From assembly GCA_030710605.1 (NCBI GenBank), contig CP092876.1, positions 64,852,115 to 64,916,114 on the forward strand: a stretch of DNA of 64,000 nucleotides, in the 5' to 3' direction. Shown piece after piece: positions 37,135 through 48,224 of the stretch. Position 1 is the stretch's first letter. Each line of letters starts with the position of its first letter. Made by a program: the position numbers and the translations under genes. Below the pieces are notes generated by a model. It was not told where the DNA came from. It did not search any database and saw nothing but the letters and a program-made list of their open reading frames with translations. The DNA comes from Cordylochernes scorpioides. Taxonomy: Eukaryota > Arthropoda > Arachnida > Pseudoscorpiones > Chernetidae.

Positions 37135-37890
37135 ACTAGCGGATGTACCCGGCTTCGCCCGGGTTTTACCAGAGTAAAGGATTGTCTAACGAACATTTGT
37201 TAAAACAATTCTCTAAAAACTTATAAAAAAAAATAATAGATAATATTTTGATAATTTGAAACTCGTAAATTTGAATCTCTCGATAAAGTGAACATTTTTT
37301 CCCGGTCCCTGTGTGCCGTGTCATCCTGAATTTTGTCTTTCCTAATTTTCTGCATTACAAAATCATCGTTTTATCTAGTGAACATTTTTTACCGGTCCCT
37401 TGAAAAATACTCGATAAGTTGAATAAAATAAATATCAATTGGTTCCCTCGGTAATTGGAAGTTAAAGGAATAGTATCTTGCCTTGGAATTGTATCATTAT
37501 TCTTGTCTCAAATAAATTGCCGTGTCATCCTGAATTTTGTCTTTCCTAATTTTCTACATTACAAAATCATCGTTTTATCTAGTGAAAATTTTTTCCCGGT
37601 CATCCTGAGATAATCTTACTTTTGATAAATAATCTTTAAGATAATAAACTTAGTGATAATAAAACTTATAGATAAAAAAACTTGTTAACATCATCGCAAT
37701 GGTGGCGCTGCTTGCGAGTTAAATCTACAAATCTGCAAATAACTCTAAGGATATTAAAGATATTCAAGAATTTTTTTTCATGAACCTTCCCAGTACTATA
37801 CTAAATAACTTCCCAAAGTTCCATGGCGTTCCAATGAGTGGTTTGGTCAGGCATAAAGGACACACATACATTCATTTATATATATAGATT
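37135..37890 (+). repeat. RTE-like repeat, uninterrupted copy
   Basis: Head actagcggatgtacccggct at 37135; body with ctcgataagttgaataaaat (37409) and ttggttccctcggtaattgg (37438); tail ggcgttccaatgagtggttt to cacacatacattcatttata (37824-37880), ending tatatatagatt. It shows the pre-insertion form of the site used by the LINE at 21531. No protein coding. Confidence 0.75.
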
Positions 37891-37925
37891 TGTAAATTGA
37901 TAATATTATCCACAAAAAATATATA

Positions 37926-38449
37926 TGTCGTATTGTATTTATTGTTCATATACAATGTTGTACATAGGAGTATTATACATAGAAACACCAAGCCTAATGT
38001 AACTTCAAAATGGCATTCTTTAAAATCTACCTGCTAGAAAAAGGGAAGGCACCCAGTAATGTTGAATAACACGTCATTGGCCTTGTCCAATAAGCTAAGA
38101 GAACATAAATATCGAGCAGACCAGTCTTTGATTGGACACGGACACCCAAAAAGATCCACACTCTCTGACGACAACATTAGCATATAAGCTGGGTTCCTTC
38201 TGAGCCCACAGAGAGGAGCACAGTATAGATAGCAGCCAGGTCGCCATGCTGCCAGATCAACCAGCGATCCCAGGACTCTCATAGTCCATCTCACCTCCCT
38301 GGGTGCTGCCCCCTCTAAACCGAGGCAACCATGTTCCTATGCGTGTGGTCTCCATTTATCTTCAGGCTGGTGCACTCTTACTCTGGGCGGTGACTGCATG
38401 TTGGATGAGAAGCCTGCTGCGACGAATGTCGCCTCCACACGTTACAACA
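37926..38449 (+). repeat. LTR-like sequence, copy 1
   Basis: Starts TGTCGTATT, ends ACAACA, with a TATA-like agcatataagctggg near 38189. Its last 150 bp match 52092-52247 closely: ctaaaccgagg, ccatgttcctatgcgtgtgg and catcttcaggct-like blocks in the same order. Both copies begin at the same TGTCGTATT next to a TA tract. No target duplication was found. Probably solo LTRs of one family. Confidence 0.5.
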
Positions 38450-38506
38450 ATGTATAACATTCCTATATACCACATTGTATATGCACAACAAATAAAATAC
38501 TACATA

Positions 38507-38640
38507 TATATTCTGGAATAATTAAAAATCAACGAGAATAGTTGACATTTATTCCGATATATGGCGAAAGCCATCAGCAACTTTCAGTTGCACGATAAGG
38601 AGATGCCTTTTTCTTTTTCATAATTTTTGGACCTTATCCA
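38507..38640 (+). repeat. Solo arm of a foldback family
   Basis: tattctggaataattaaaaa through gcaactttcagttgcacgat to gatgcctttttc corresponds to the right arm (41400-41520) of the foldback at 41150-41538. A second, fragmentary member of that family. Confidence 0.65.
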
Positions 38641-38728
38641 AGTACAATATCACATTTGTAATATTTTTTCATATATAAAGGTTGATTAAAACTGAATATT
38701 TCACTGTTAGGTTTGTTTTTAAATATGA

Positions 38729-38734
38729 TTTATT
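38729..38734 (-). terminator. Polyadenylation signal of the two-Kunitz gene
   Basis: AATAAA on the minus strand 18 bases after the stop codon at 38752. Confidence 0.6.
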
Positions 38735-38751
38735 AGGAGTATCAGGAACAA

Positions 38752-41700
38752 CTAACCGTATGCTGGAGGAGGAACATAGTTGAAACAGTTCTGCTCACAT
38801 TCCTGTAAAGTATTGAAGGCGTTCCTCTCCCCAACGCAGAAGTCCTTCATCTCGGTGCATTCCCAGATGTGTGCATTGAAATACCACTTCTTGGTCTTTC
38901 TGGGTCCACACCGCACGACATAGATGCTGGCGTTGATGCACGGCTTACCCTTAGGTTCTGTGCATACAACAAAAAGGACACGTATTCCACATATATACAT
39001 TAGAGAAAGTAAAATGTTTCACATGTGGTAAATTAACACTATTTACAAAGCGTTTATTCTATTAGGTACAAGGACATGTTTTATATATTCCATCAGACCG
39101 GTATTCACCATAAAGTTATTAGTTTTATTTATGGTATTAATGTGGAATCTGATAATCAAATGGTCACCATCTATTCTAGCCTGTTAAGGTTTTTTCACTA
39201 ATTATTCATCTTACTCTAGTCTAAAGTTATTCAGCACCGGGTCTTTTATGAGTAGCGAAGATAAAATTCTTCTCTTGATATTGAGAACAGAAATTTGGGT
39301 ATCACGCTGAGCTGGAAGTACGGCTACGTTCTGAACATGAGAAGTTTTTATGAACAAAAAATTACGAGGCTTGTCCATCAATGGATGAAATGTGTCTATC
39401 ATCATGGTGATTTTTCTGAAATAAATAGTACTTCCATTGCATATATGATGTAATATCAATGTTATAACATTACTGGCTCTTGTTTTTGTTTGGACAACGC
39501 GAGCTCGCGAATGTAATAATCTGTACATGTTTGCTAAATATGTTGGCCAAAATATTTTTATATGTGTATCAATATTTGTATTAGACTTCCTCATTTTCAT
39601 GATTAAATACAAATTTTAATTCTATATATACGATCCTGAAATTACTCTCAAATGAACATTCAATTCACCTACTTCTTCTAGCAGCATTAGACCGGTATGC
39701 AAAGTCGTTTGCTGGATCTTCAGCTGGTACCACTACACAAACAATGGCGTCATTAGATATAGCCAATTAAAATTTTCAAGTCTTTTTGAAGATCGTCGAA
39801 TATCTACATAATAAAAGTACTGTCCTCTGTGTACTTTGTGTTGGGGTAGAAAAGAAAATTTAACGCCAGATTCCACTTAGTATTCAGCACGACGTAATGT
39901 GGGGAACCACAGATCAAAAGATTTTAGATTCGAATCCTAACAGATATTTTGATTTTTTAAATATTTCCGGGGATATCTCTTCCCCATATGCACATCGTAG
40001 CAGAATGACATAAGGTTTTTATCTGTAAATCATTATAAAAGCATGTTGAAACATGTTGAAACAAGTGAAAAATAGAAAAAATAAATTGTGAGATTGCACA
40101 GTGATCAATGTGAATAAATTGATATATTATATCTCTTCGATAGTTTAAATTAGAGTTCCTGATTATTCATATGCCAGAATATGCCATTATATATGCCATA
40201 TCAACTAATCGTTAAATTCTCCAGAATGTTGGTAAATTACTGTACGTGTTCAGGGTAGATGAAGAAGTACGTCAAAACAAACATTCCCTCGGTTACTTAC
40301 GTGGCGATAACTGATTGCAGCTCGCGTCGCATTCTCTAAACGACGGATATGCATTGTGACCTGAGACGCACATGATGCCTTCCATCTGCTTACATCTTTC
40401 TTCGACATCATTGTAGAACCACTTGTACTTGGTTGGGGAGTATACACAGGGTCGGGAGAGTACGCCGTAGCATTCCATCCTTGTGGCTCCTATAACATAC
40501 ACTCATTTATCATATTTCGACTAAATTAAACTTTCCGAATAGAAATAGCAAAATATAACGACGATTGAGGAAGAGGAAGATTATTCGCAAGCTTTCGGAC
40601 CTATTTCTACAGACTTTTTATCATTGTAAAGCCTGTATACAATTGACAATTAAAATAATTTTATTGACATCTTGTCAATACATGCAAAATGCACAGTCTG
40701 CACTATTTAAAAAAAATATATATATGGGGATTATATACACTATGTACAATGAATATGGCGCCACTGCCAGCGCTGCAGAGTTTGGTGGAGAATCGCCCGT
40801 GGGTTTCCAGCGACACCACGCATTTCGCGATCTACGAAGAATACATAGAACGCGTAATTCGCCGCTGAGGAGATGGTGATGGCGTGGTCCTCGAGACCAA
40901 CTGGAAAGATCCAGGACTGCAGTTCCGGCGGCCGGCCGATGTGTAAAGCCTGTAGAAGGACGTCCGAAAGCTTGCGAATAAAGTTCGTATAAGACACTCC
41001 TCTTCGATCGTAGTTATGTTTTGCTATATTCATCTTTCATATATAATTTGTCCGTTAAGGTAATAACACACAATGACCTTCATTAAACATATAGTTTTAT
41101 GAAAAAATAGTACAAATGTGGTATTGTACTAGGATTAGGTACATAAATTATGAAAAAAAAGAAAGAAAAAGGGCATCTCCTTATCGTGTAACTGAAGGTT
41201 GCTGATGGCTTGCGCGAACTATCTAAATAAATATAAACTCTTCTCGTTGATTTTATTTATTCCAGAATTGGCCATATACCTATTCTTGATAAATCAAGAA
41301 TTACCAGTTTTTTTTTGTTGAGGTACAGCTTTCATCACGCTGATGAGGCCCAACAGCCCTAAAAGCGTACGTGTTTAGCTTTTCTTGATTAATTAAGAAT
41401 GGGTATTTGGCTAGTTCTGGAATAGTTGAAAATCAACTAGAATAGTTTAAATTTATTCCGATAAATGGCGCAAGCCATTAGCAACTTTCAGTTGCACGAT
41501 AAGAAGATGCCTTTTTCTTTCTTTTTTTTTTCATAATATAGCTTTATGTAATAAAAATGCATATATTGGATTAAATAAATATATTCATCTTCCAATATAT
41601 ATATTTCGTTTGGCAAAGCGCCCAACCTTTGTCAAGGTATTACATTTTGTATAAACAAAATCAGTATTACATAGTTTTATTAAATTAAAGTTGAAGTACT

Positions 41701-43907
41701 TCTGTAAAAATACAAAAAAAAACGGGGGGTATTGATACATGTTAAAAAAAAAAGGAAAAATTATTAATAAAATAAATATTTTATTTAAAACGATATTTAT
41801 TATTAAATTAAGATAAAATAACGCCAATTCTATATTTTAAAATAATTTACATTTTAAAATTATGAAAGAATTATAAAAATTATTCTAGATTATGGATTTG
41901 TCACGGAGTCTGCAAAGTAAACTATTTGAAAAATTTGAAAGATATTCACATACATTTAAATAAATAATGCAGATTATATATACAGTAGGTTATAATATGA
42001 TGCTTTAGCGCGCCATTTCTTATAACAACTTCAAAATAAGTACAGTCAATTTGACGAAGCATAAAATAAATATAAAGGATAATAACCGAATCAAAAACAT
42101 GTCTTACAGGGTTGGTTCAGCAGAGAGAGCTATAATTGATGAACAAATACAAGGCATGCTTCACGAAGGAGTAATTCGCCCATCATCAAGCAGAAGGGAA
42201 TTCCCAGTTATATTAGTTAAGAAAAAGGATGGAAGTTGGAGGTTTTGCATCGACTACAGGAAGCTCAACGATATAACTGTGAAGGACGTTTATCCGATCC
42301 CCAGAGTCGATGATGTCATGGGCACCCTTCAAGGATCGAAATACTTCTCAGCGATTGATCTCAAATCGGAGAACTGGCAAGTGGAAATTGAAGAAGAGTA
42401 CAAAAAGTCTTTGATACCATTTGATACCATCGTTATAATGTACAGGATGAAGAATAAATAGAGATTGAAATTGAAACTACTTTTATTTCATCGATCATAA
42501 TCGTTTAGGCATTTGCATCTGCCAAGAGGGCCATCTCCACGTATTCCGCTTTATACTCTTATTTAGAGGCAGCCATTTTGAACAGAGATTACGAATAGTA
42601 TTATACCCTGAAATTTACATATGGCCACTCACATCACGAACCGTAGTACAGCACATTCAGTCTGTAACGCATCATCTAGTGTCTGCGCGTACCATTCGAC
42701 GCCGTTTACATCAGATGGTCTGTCCGCAAGACGTCCATTGCTTGCTTTATCTAACCTTGACGCAGAACCACAGACGTCTCCGACACCAAAGGAGCGATGA
42801 AAGAAGTATGTGGACGGCAGAATGGAATGAAATTGTCGTTAGTGACGAGTCACGCTTCTTTCTGCAACACCACGATGGTCGGATTCGAGTCTGGAGACAC
42901 CGTGGAGAGAGGATGCTGAACAGCTGCGTTATGCACCGCCACACTGGTCCTGCACCGGGTATTATGGTATGGAGCGGTATTGGATATCACTCTCGCACTC
43001 CTCTAGTACCCATTGCCGGTACTCTGAACAGCCAAAGCTACATCTCCGAGGTGTTGGAGCCAGTTGTCCTTCTTTACATTCAGGGCTTGCCCACAGCCAT
43101 ATTTCAACAGGGTAAAGCGCGCCCACACGTGGCACGCATTGTCCAAAGGTTCTTCGTCAATCTCCAGATTGAATTGCTTCTCTGGCCTATAGAAAACATG
43201 TGGTTCATGATTTCTCAACGATCGACCCAGATTACATCCCTAGCTGCCACACCAGATCAACTTTGGCAACGTGTGAAAGATGCTTGGTCTGCTGTGCCCC
43301 AAGAACACATCCAAAGTCTCTTTGAATCAATGCCGAGGCATGTGGCAGCGGGGATCTCCAACAACGGCGGCTACTCTGGCTACTGATTCTGGCAGGAACC
43401 AAACTTCGCAGAAGACTATAAATTTTGATACTTGGTCAACATGTTATCTACAAAATAGATTTTTTTGTGATATCTCTTGTCTTTCTTGGTGTTGCAATTT
43501 GGGTGGCCAGCAGTATATATACGATCAATTAATGTAAGGTAATATAGGATCAATTAAGGGAATCAAGCTTCCAGGGATAAGTTTTTTTATTATTTTCAAA
43601 TCGAATCTCTAGCCTTTGGGCATGAAAGCCTTTTTCTACAGGAGAAACACAATAAAATATTATCATTATTATATTGTTTCTCCTTTAGAAGGGCTATCAT
43701 GCCCGGGAAGTTAGATATTTGAATTAACATTTTAAAAAAGAAATTTCACCTAGAAAGCCTGATGAATTTTACCTTTATATTGCAACAAGGGGTTATTTTA
43801 TCGAATATACGACCAATATTACATCTAAAGACTTCCATTGAGGACTTACCAGCCGATTCTAAGACCGCTAGAAGAACCAAGCAGAAAGCCTTCAAGAAGG
43901 TATCCAT
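38752..43907 (-). CDS. Secreted protein with two Kunitz domains, four exons
   Basis: Exons on the minus strand: 43907-43850 (ATG, hydrophobic signal peptide, donor GTAAGT); 40489-40301 (Kunitz 1, donor GTAAGT at 40300-40295); 39732-39673 (19-residue linker, donor GTAGGT); 38957-38752 (Kunitz 2, tail, TAG). Every border is phase 1 and the lengths sum to 513 nt, giving 170 residues. Domain 1 has cysteine spacing x7-x17-x7-x12-x3 and domain 2 has x9-x16-x6-x12-x3, with KWF/WYF and N-x-F before the last pair, as in Kunitz/BPTI domains. Neither has the usual Lys/Arg-Ala reactive site, so protease inhibition is not assured; channel-blocking or structural roles are possible. Introns are 3.36 kb (full of transposon pieces), 568 bp and 715 bp. 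Exon 1 is joined to exon 2 by strand, phase and signal-peptide logic, not by transcript evidence. The linker exon is the least certain. Confidence 0.7.
40545..41027. repeat. Foldback element in intron 1
   Basis: The left arm (atagcaaaatataacgacga through attcgcaagctttcgga) returns inverted at 40950-41027. Each arm carries ctgtagaa...gtccgaaagcttgcg (plus at 40950-40980, minus at 40585-40612), the hairpin-plus-GAAA motif seen elsewhere. The middle has no recognisable gene. Confidence 0.75.
41150..41538. repeat. Foldback element with a hammerhead-like centre
   Basis: Arms 41150-41303 and 41383-41538 are inverted copies (gaaaaagggcatctccttat on the left; gcaactttcagttgcacgat and gatgcctttttc on the right). 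The 79-bp spacer holds copy C of the hammerhead-like core. Single-arm relatives occur at 38507-38640. Confidence 0.8.
41318..41382 (+). ncRNA. Hammerhead-ribozyme-like core, copy C
   Basis: Perfect CTGATGA at 41340-41346, then ggcccaacagccc as a partly paired stem II, TAAA where GAAA is required (41360-41363), and agcgtacgtgt as stem III. The G-to-T change at the invariant GAAA should abolish cleavage. gaggtacagc upstream is shared with copy A at 15776. It lies exactly between the arms of an inverted repeat. Confidence 0.5.
41539..41660 (-). repeat. Member of the aaggcatatattgg repeat family
   Basis: cttccaatatatatatttcg and gtttggcaaagcgcccaacc with tttgtcaaggtattac recur at 63027-63100 and, partly, at 47995-48055, 57617-57700 and 58860-58925. 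On the minus strand the order is a ggttggcg hairpin followed by cgaaatat. Confidence 0.5.
42051..42461 (+). pseudogene. Ty3/Gypsy reverse transcriptase fragment
   Basis: Covers the start of the domain only: ERAIIDEQIQGML, FPVILVKKKDGSWRFCIDYR, KDVYPIPRVDD, then FSAIDLKS with the first catalytic Asp. It breaks off after KKSLIPFDT, before the YxDD motif, so about one third of the domain is present. A decayed segment of pol, sense opposite to the host gene whose intron 1 it occupies. Confidence 0.85.
42540..43514 (+). pseudogene. Tc1-type transposase, 5'-truncated and mutated
   Basis: The frame from about 42640 to 43386 contains SARTIRRRLHQ (second DNA-binding motif), VVSDESRF with the first Asp, WRHRGERM, GIMVWSGIGYHSRTPLV and IFQQGKARPHVA. 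The last normally reads FQQDNARPH, so the second Asp is Gly. About six residues are missing before PIENMW, which keeps the final Glu of DD34E. The right terminal repeat survives (ttgcaatttgggtggccagc, ending at 43514); the left end is gone. Inserted in intron 1 next to the Gypsy fragment. Confidence 0.85.
43564..43760. repeat. Foldback element beside exon 1
   Basis: ggagaaacacaat and attgtttctcc pair at the centre (43640-43682). Outer arms match through ccagggataag, aatctctagcc and gggcatgaaagcc. Both arms carry the gaaggGC-loop-GCCc hairpin in opposite orientation. Lies about 90 bp from the donor of exon 1. Confidence 0.7.
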
Positions 43908-44099
43908 CTCAGCTCCCTCTATAATAGGTGAATTTAACACCTAGCTATTCTTGTCCACAACAACTACAAAGCTCGTCTTGCTGGTTACTACTGGTAAATA
44001 TATTCATTGTTCCTCATTTATATTTGTGTGTGGATCGCTATAATAAGTTGTTTTTCCAAAATAACGTTGCTATATATATATTTACAACAATAGATAATT

Positions 44100-44172
44100 T
44101 AAGTGTCCAATGCGGGATTCGATCCCGGTTCATTACTATCGGGAATCGAGGGTTGTAACCACTCGTATAAGG
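44100..44172 (-). repeat. tRNA-like sequence, SINE head or tRNA pseudogene
   Basis: The minus strand has agtggttacaacc as an A-box-like segment and gggatcgaatccc, a good B box and T-arm, 35 bases later. The acceptor strands do not pair, so it is not a functional tRNA. Confidence 0.35.
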
Positions 44173-46253
44173 AATTCTATGTATAATAACTTATTTATTA
44201 ATGCAACCATCTTTTTCTTTTGGAAAGAATAAATGACTATTTTAAAATTCACCTTGATACCTTGCTGTTATTTTGAATTGATGATGAAATTTGTAAATTT
44301 ATGAGTTGAGTTAATTATGTTAAACATAATCGTATAATTCATTCTATATTAAAATGTAATTGGGATTGATTCAATTATAGGCTGTCAGTAAGAAATTGGA
44401 ACTAATTATGGTGGTGGTGTCTTGTCCATGAAGCAGATCAGATCGGTCCATGCTCCCTGATCACAATACCGGCCAACTGAAGTACTGATTCTAAATGTAT
44501 AGATATGGGGTGAATTTACAGCAACATAACTTGCAAAACTTCTCTCCATACAATTATAGTTTCACTGTGTAGTCTTGGAATAAGTAAAAACATACAAATC
44601 TCTCTATCTCTTATAATTTACACTGATATATTAACTTTTAAATCTACTTGTATTGAACAAATTATTGTTATTTTATCCTTTTCTCATTATCTATATACAT
44701 ATATAGAAATATATTACAAGTATAAACTTGTAAATTTACGTTATCCTTTTTCCCGTGGTATTTTTTCCGAGTTTTCTATTTCATCTTAAACCAAATTATA
44801 ATGCCTTTTTCTTCAGTGCTTCAGGTAATTTTAGGAATATTCCTTTTTTAGTGTTATTTAAGATGTGTTCACAGAATTAGGCAAATGATTTAGCTTCATC
44901 AGGGTTCTGAGTTAGTCAATATTTTTCCCAACAAATGTTGTTAAAACACACAATAATAATTGCATTATTATGGCCCTTATTAATAGTAGCCGTGACGAGT
45001 GTATTTTGATATCATGACCATTTATTTAAAGACCATAAGATGCGTAAATTAATTCTTTAATGGCCCAATTTTTCTAATCTTTATATAAGATATAGAATAC
45101 AAGTGAACTTGTAAACTGTATCATCGCCCTTGTTACATGTGAATTTTCTAAATCATTGGTTGAATAATTTCAATGGGTGAAGAATAACAAACATTCTATT
45201 GTGTACTGCCTTTCCTCAAGTATCACGAGCATGACGATAATAAATCCTTTATTACCAGCAAAGCCACGATGACAAGAATTACTTATTGTAACTTGCTACT
45301 AAACTATGAACTGCACTTACTAACTACTCTAACCAATTTAAAAGTCTTATTTATAGCACTAAAGAGCATCTTCTTCTTTCTTATCTCCACTCAATCATTT
45401 TAGGTGTCAAGCCTGTAAAGTCATGATTGGGTGAAGTAGAATGCGTCTGCCTTTGTCATTAAGACTGGGAGCACTACTCAGTGGCAGGCCGACTTTGCTC
45501 CAAAACATGGAGTACTGCAAAACTGCTTATCCTATATCCCTGGATTAGGAGCCCTTACAGGGTACTATCAGCCGGGCCATTTGAGCCCAGGTTTTTTAGT
45601 GAGCCTGTTATTGCTCCCCCTCCTCCTTTTTCATCCGGGCTTGGGACCGGCAAAGAGCATAATCAACAACTATGCAAAAAAGGTGCCACAACAAGATAAA
45701 ACGTGAAGATACACAACACATATTCATTTAATATATTACATTTATATATAAGTATTAATATGCGCTATTTTTGTTTAGCGCCTTTATATGCAACATTTTT
45801 TATACCTCGCGTATATTCATTATATCGTATATATATTCAGATATTATTTTAATATGCAAAGTTGGACCTATTTTGGAGTCGATGGCTTCATGAAAAATTT
45901 CGAATTATGGGCTCCCCCATTTTATAAATTTTTGTTGTCACGCCTATAAGGGATCAAAGAGAATTGTATCAGAGGTTTATTTTAGAGAAAATATGTATTT
46001 TTTAACCCCCTTTATAATATCAACATATACATAATATAAAATAATATACATTGAGAAAATATCTTAATTTTTGTTCCATAAGAAATTTTATTTGAACACA
46101 AAATAGCGCCATCTATTTGTTAAAAATTCACTATTTATTATAATTATCAGTTTCTCATTCTTTTTATTCAGTGTTTCAAAATACAAATTTATACATAATG
46201 GAAATTTCGAATTAATGGTAAAAGGATAAAGATATGAGTCAAATATAATATTA
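44173..46253. other. AT-rich DNA without a supported gene
   Basis: 45410-45710 is GC-richer (cagtggcaggccgactttgc, gggcttgggaccggcaaag) and looks like the 3' part of an unidentified retroelement, but no domain is readable. Confidence 0.45.
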
Positions 46254-46296
46254 TTGAAACCGCTGGGAGAGTTTACCACTGAACTAAGCTAATACA
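46254..46296 (-). repeat. tRNA-derived SINE-like 5' half
   Basis: Minus strand: ttagcttagttcagtggtaa followed by actctcccagcggtttc. This is a good A box (TAGCNNAGTTCAGTGG type). The B-box region is degenerate (aattcgaaattt). Related scraps lie at 13249, 14076 and 28011. Confidence 0.4.
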
Positions 46297-46449
46297 ATTA
46301 ATGATTTTGGAACACCTAAAATTTGTGGGCAAAAGGTTTTATAAGTCTCGTAAAGAAATTACTGATATGTTTCTATTATAGGGTGAAGATTAATAATGAA
46401 AGTTATTTTAAATTTTATAAGAAATCGCACTTTATATATTCAGATATTA

Positions 46450-46572
46450 CGATGCACTAGCGCGCCATCTGTTATCAAATTACGAAACTATTTTAGACGC
46501 GTAATATTCTTTTTAAAATAAAACAATTTACACTGCCCTTACGCGTCTAAAATAGTTTCGTAATTTGATATT
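46450..46572. repeat. Dispersed repeat with a 30-bp perfect hairpin
   Basis: 46475-46504 (tcaaattacgaaactatttt and on) is perfectly complementary to 46539-46568. The head gatgcactagcgcgccatct and the cactgcccttac segment also occur at 29639-29735. Confidence 0.8.
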
Positions 46573-48058
46573 CAGATATATTTAAAAGAAAAATAAAAGA
46601 TTCGAAATTTAATGCTACTATAATTATTTTATTATTTTACAATTCTTGCACACATACATATTATAAACAAAGTCTTTAATAATGATGATATACCTTCGAT
46701 TCATACAAATAAAACAGAGTAAAGTAATAATATAATATATCACTGATATATATTATCTTTAGAAAAAAAGATCAGATCAATTACCAGTAACGAACACACG
46801 ATATTTTATCTATATTAGAACAGAATACACCTATACATCGCCGTCCACTCAATATGTTGTGGAACCATCGCGGGTGTCAAAGCAAGCAACAACGCGTCTT
46901 GGTACTGACTCAATGGTAATGCGGATTGGACCTGTCTCGAAGAATACGCCAAACTCTTACTTGATGACTAATCGATAAAACAGAAGGGAAATTCATCTCA
47001 GAACACTACCCTGTGACTGTTCAGATTGATTGTTAATTCTACCTTTTTTAATTTTATTTTTGTAAAATCTCATTGTTATTCTGTTTTTATTTTTAATTCA
47101 TTTGACCACGTGCCAAAGTATGTATAAATAAATTGTTTTTTTTAATAAAGTCAGTGCGTTTGTGAAATACGCCCGTGTGTGAGATTCCATCCTTTATAGA
47201 GTAGATCTCTCTTTGGGAGTCAACGAGTGATCGCCAGCAATCGGACCTTCCCTCAACACAAATCAACTACAATCCTCAGAAGGTAGCGGAGGCATAAGGG
47301 TTGGTACTTGGAAGTAGAACACCTCCTCCAGCCATGGTTAAACACTGACATTACGCTGTCCATGGGGCTCTATCCGGAAAATAATACAAATAAGGTGTCT
47401 GTGCCATTGGGTCAATTGTAGTCATCTTAATGGGTGCCATGAGTGTAGGTCACCATTCTATATATAAGGATTCTGGTCAATATAGGAGAATCAAGAGTGT
47501 TTTGCACATCCTGCAGTGAACATTTCTGGACTGTGGGTCGCAAACACCATCCGGCTGATGCTTCGGTTCACCTGTGTGACGTCAATCTGGCTGCAAAAGC
47601 ACCCCTCAATCGTGTAATATATACTTATTCCAACCATTTTTGCTATAGCCAGCGCACTGTGAACGAGTCGAGGTGAGAGTCCGTAGAGATTTGATGTATG
47701 GACTACTCTAAGAACAATCACCATTCCTCTCGTAAAATGTATGCTGAACTGCCTCGGCTGGCGGTGACCTCTTCTCAGTTCTACTAAAGGTTTGTTCCGA
47801 GTCAAAAAAAAAAAAAACTCGGTGAGCTAACTTAACCTGGAAATTTATATATTTTATGCCAAGTAATTATTGGTGTTGCAAATTCAGAGTCTGATATTGT
47901 ATTTTCAAATATTTCGTTTATTCTAATTATATAGGTAAGTTATGTGAGTGCATATAAATTTGTATCTTGAAATATGATTTTTTTCTAATTAAAAAGGCAT
48001 ATATTGGATCAAAATATGCCTTTTTAATTAAATATTTATTTATGGATTGCTCTATTTA

Positions 48059-48061
<3 letters not shown>
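46573..48061. other. DNA without a supported gene
   Basis: 46830-47800 is GC-richer and its minus strand has a 104-codon open stretch, but no domain is recognised; a decayed transposon is possible. 47995-48055 is a member of the aaggcatatattgg family, here a short palindrome. Confidence 0.45.
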
Positions 48062-48097
<36 letters not shown>

Positions 48098-48224
48098 TAG
48101 AAACTATATAACAAAATTATAACAGTGATTCTACTTTTAAAACTTAAGGAGCAAACTGATAATAGTGATAACTTATATCAATTAGATTTGATTAGATTAG
48201 CAAGCTAAATCTAAATTAATTATA

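Noticed and set aside
39211..39612. A 133-codon minus-strand open frame
   Set aside because: It lies in intron 3 of the two-Kunitz gene, has no recognisable domain and lacks splice context. It may be a transposon scrap, but I cannot support a call.
44100..44172. Functional tRNA gene
   Set aside because: A and B boxes are present but the acceptor arms do not pair and the anticodon arm is irregular.
47491..47805. A 104-codon minus-strand frame in a GC-richer patch
   Set aside because: No transposase or other domain could be recognised in this or neighbouring frames.
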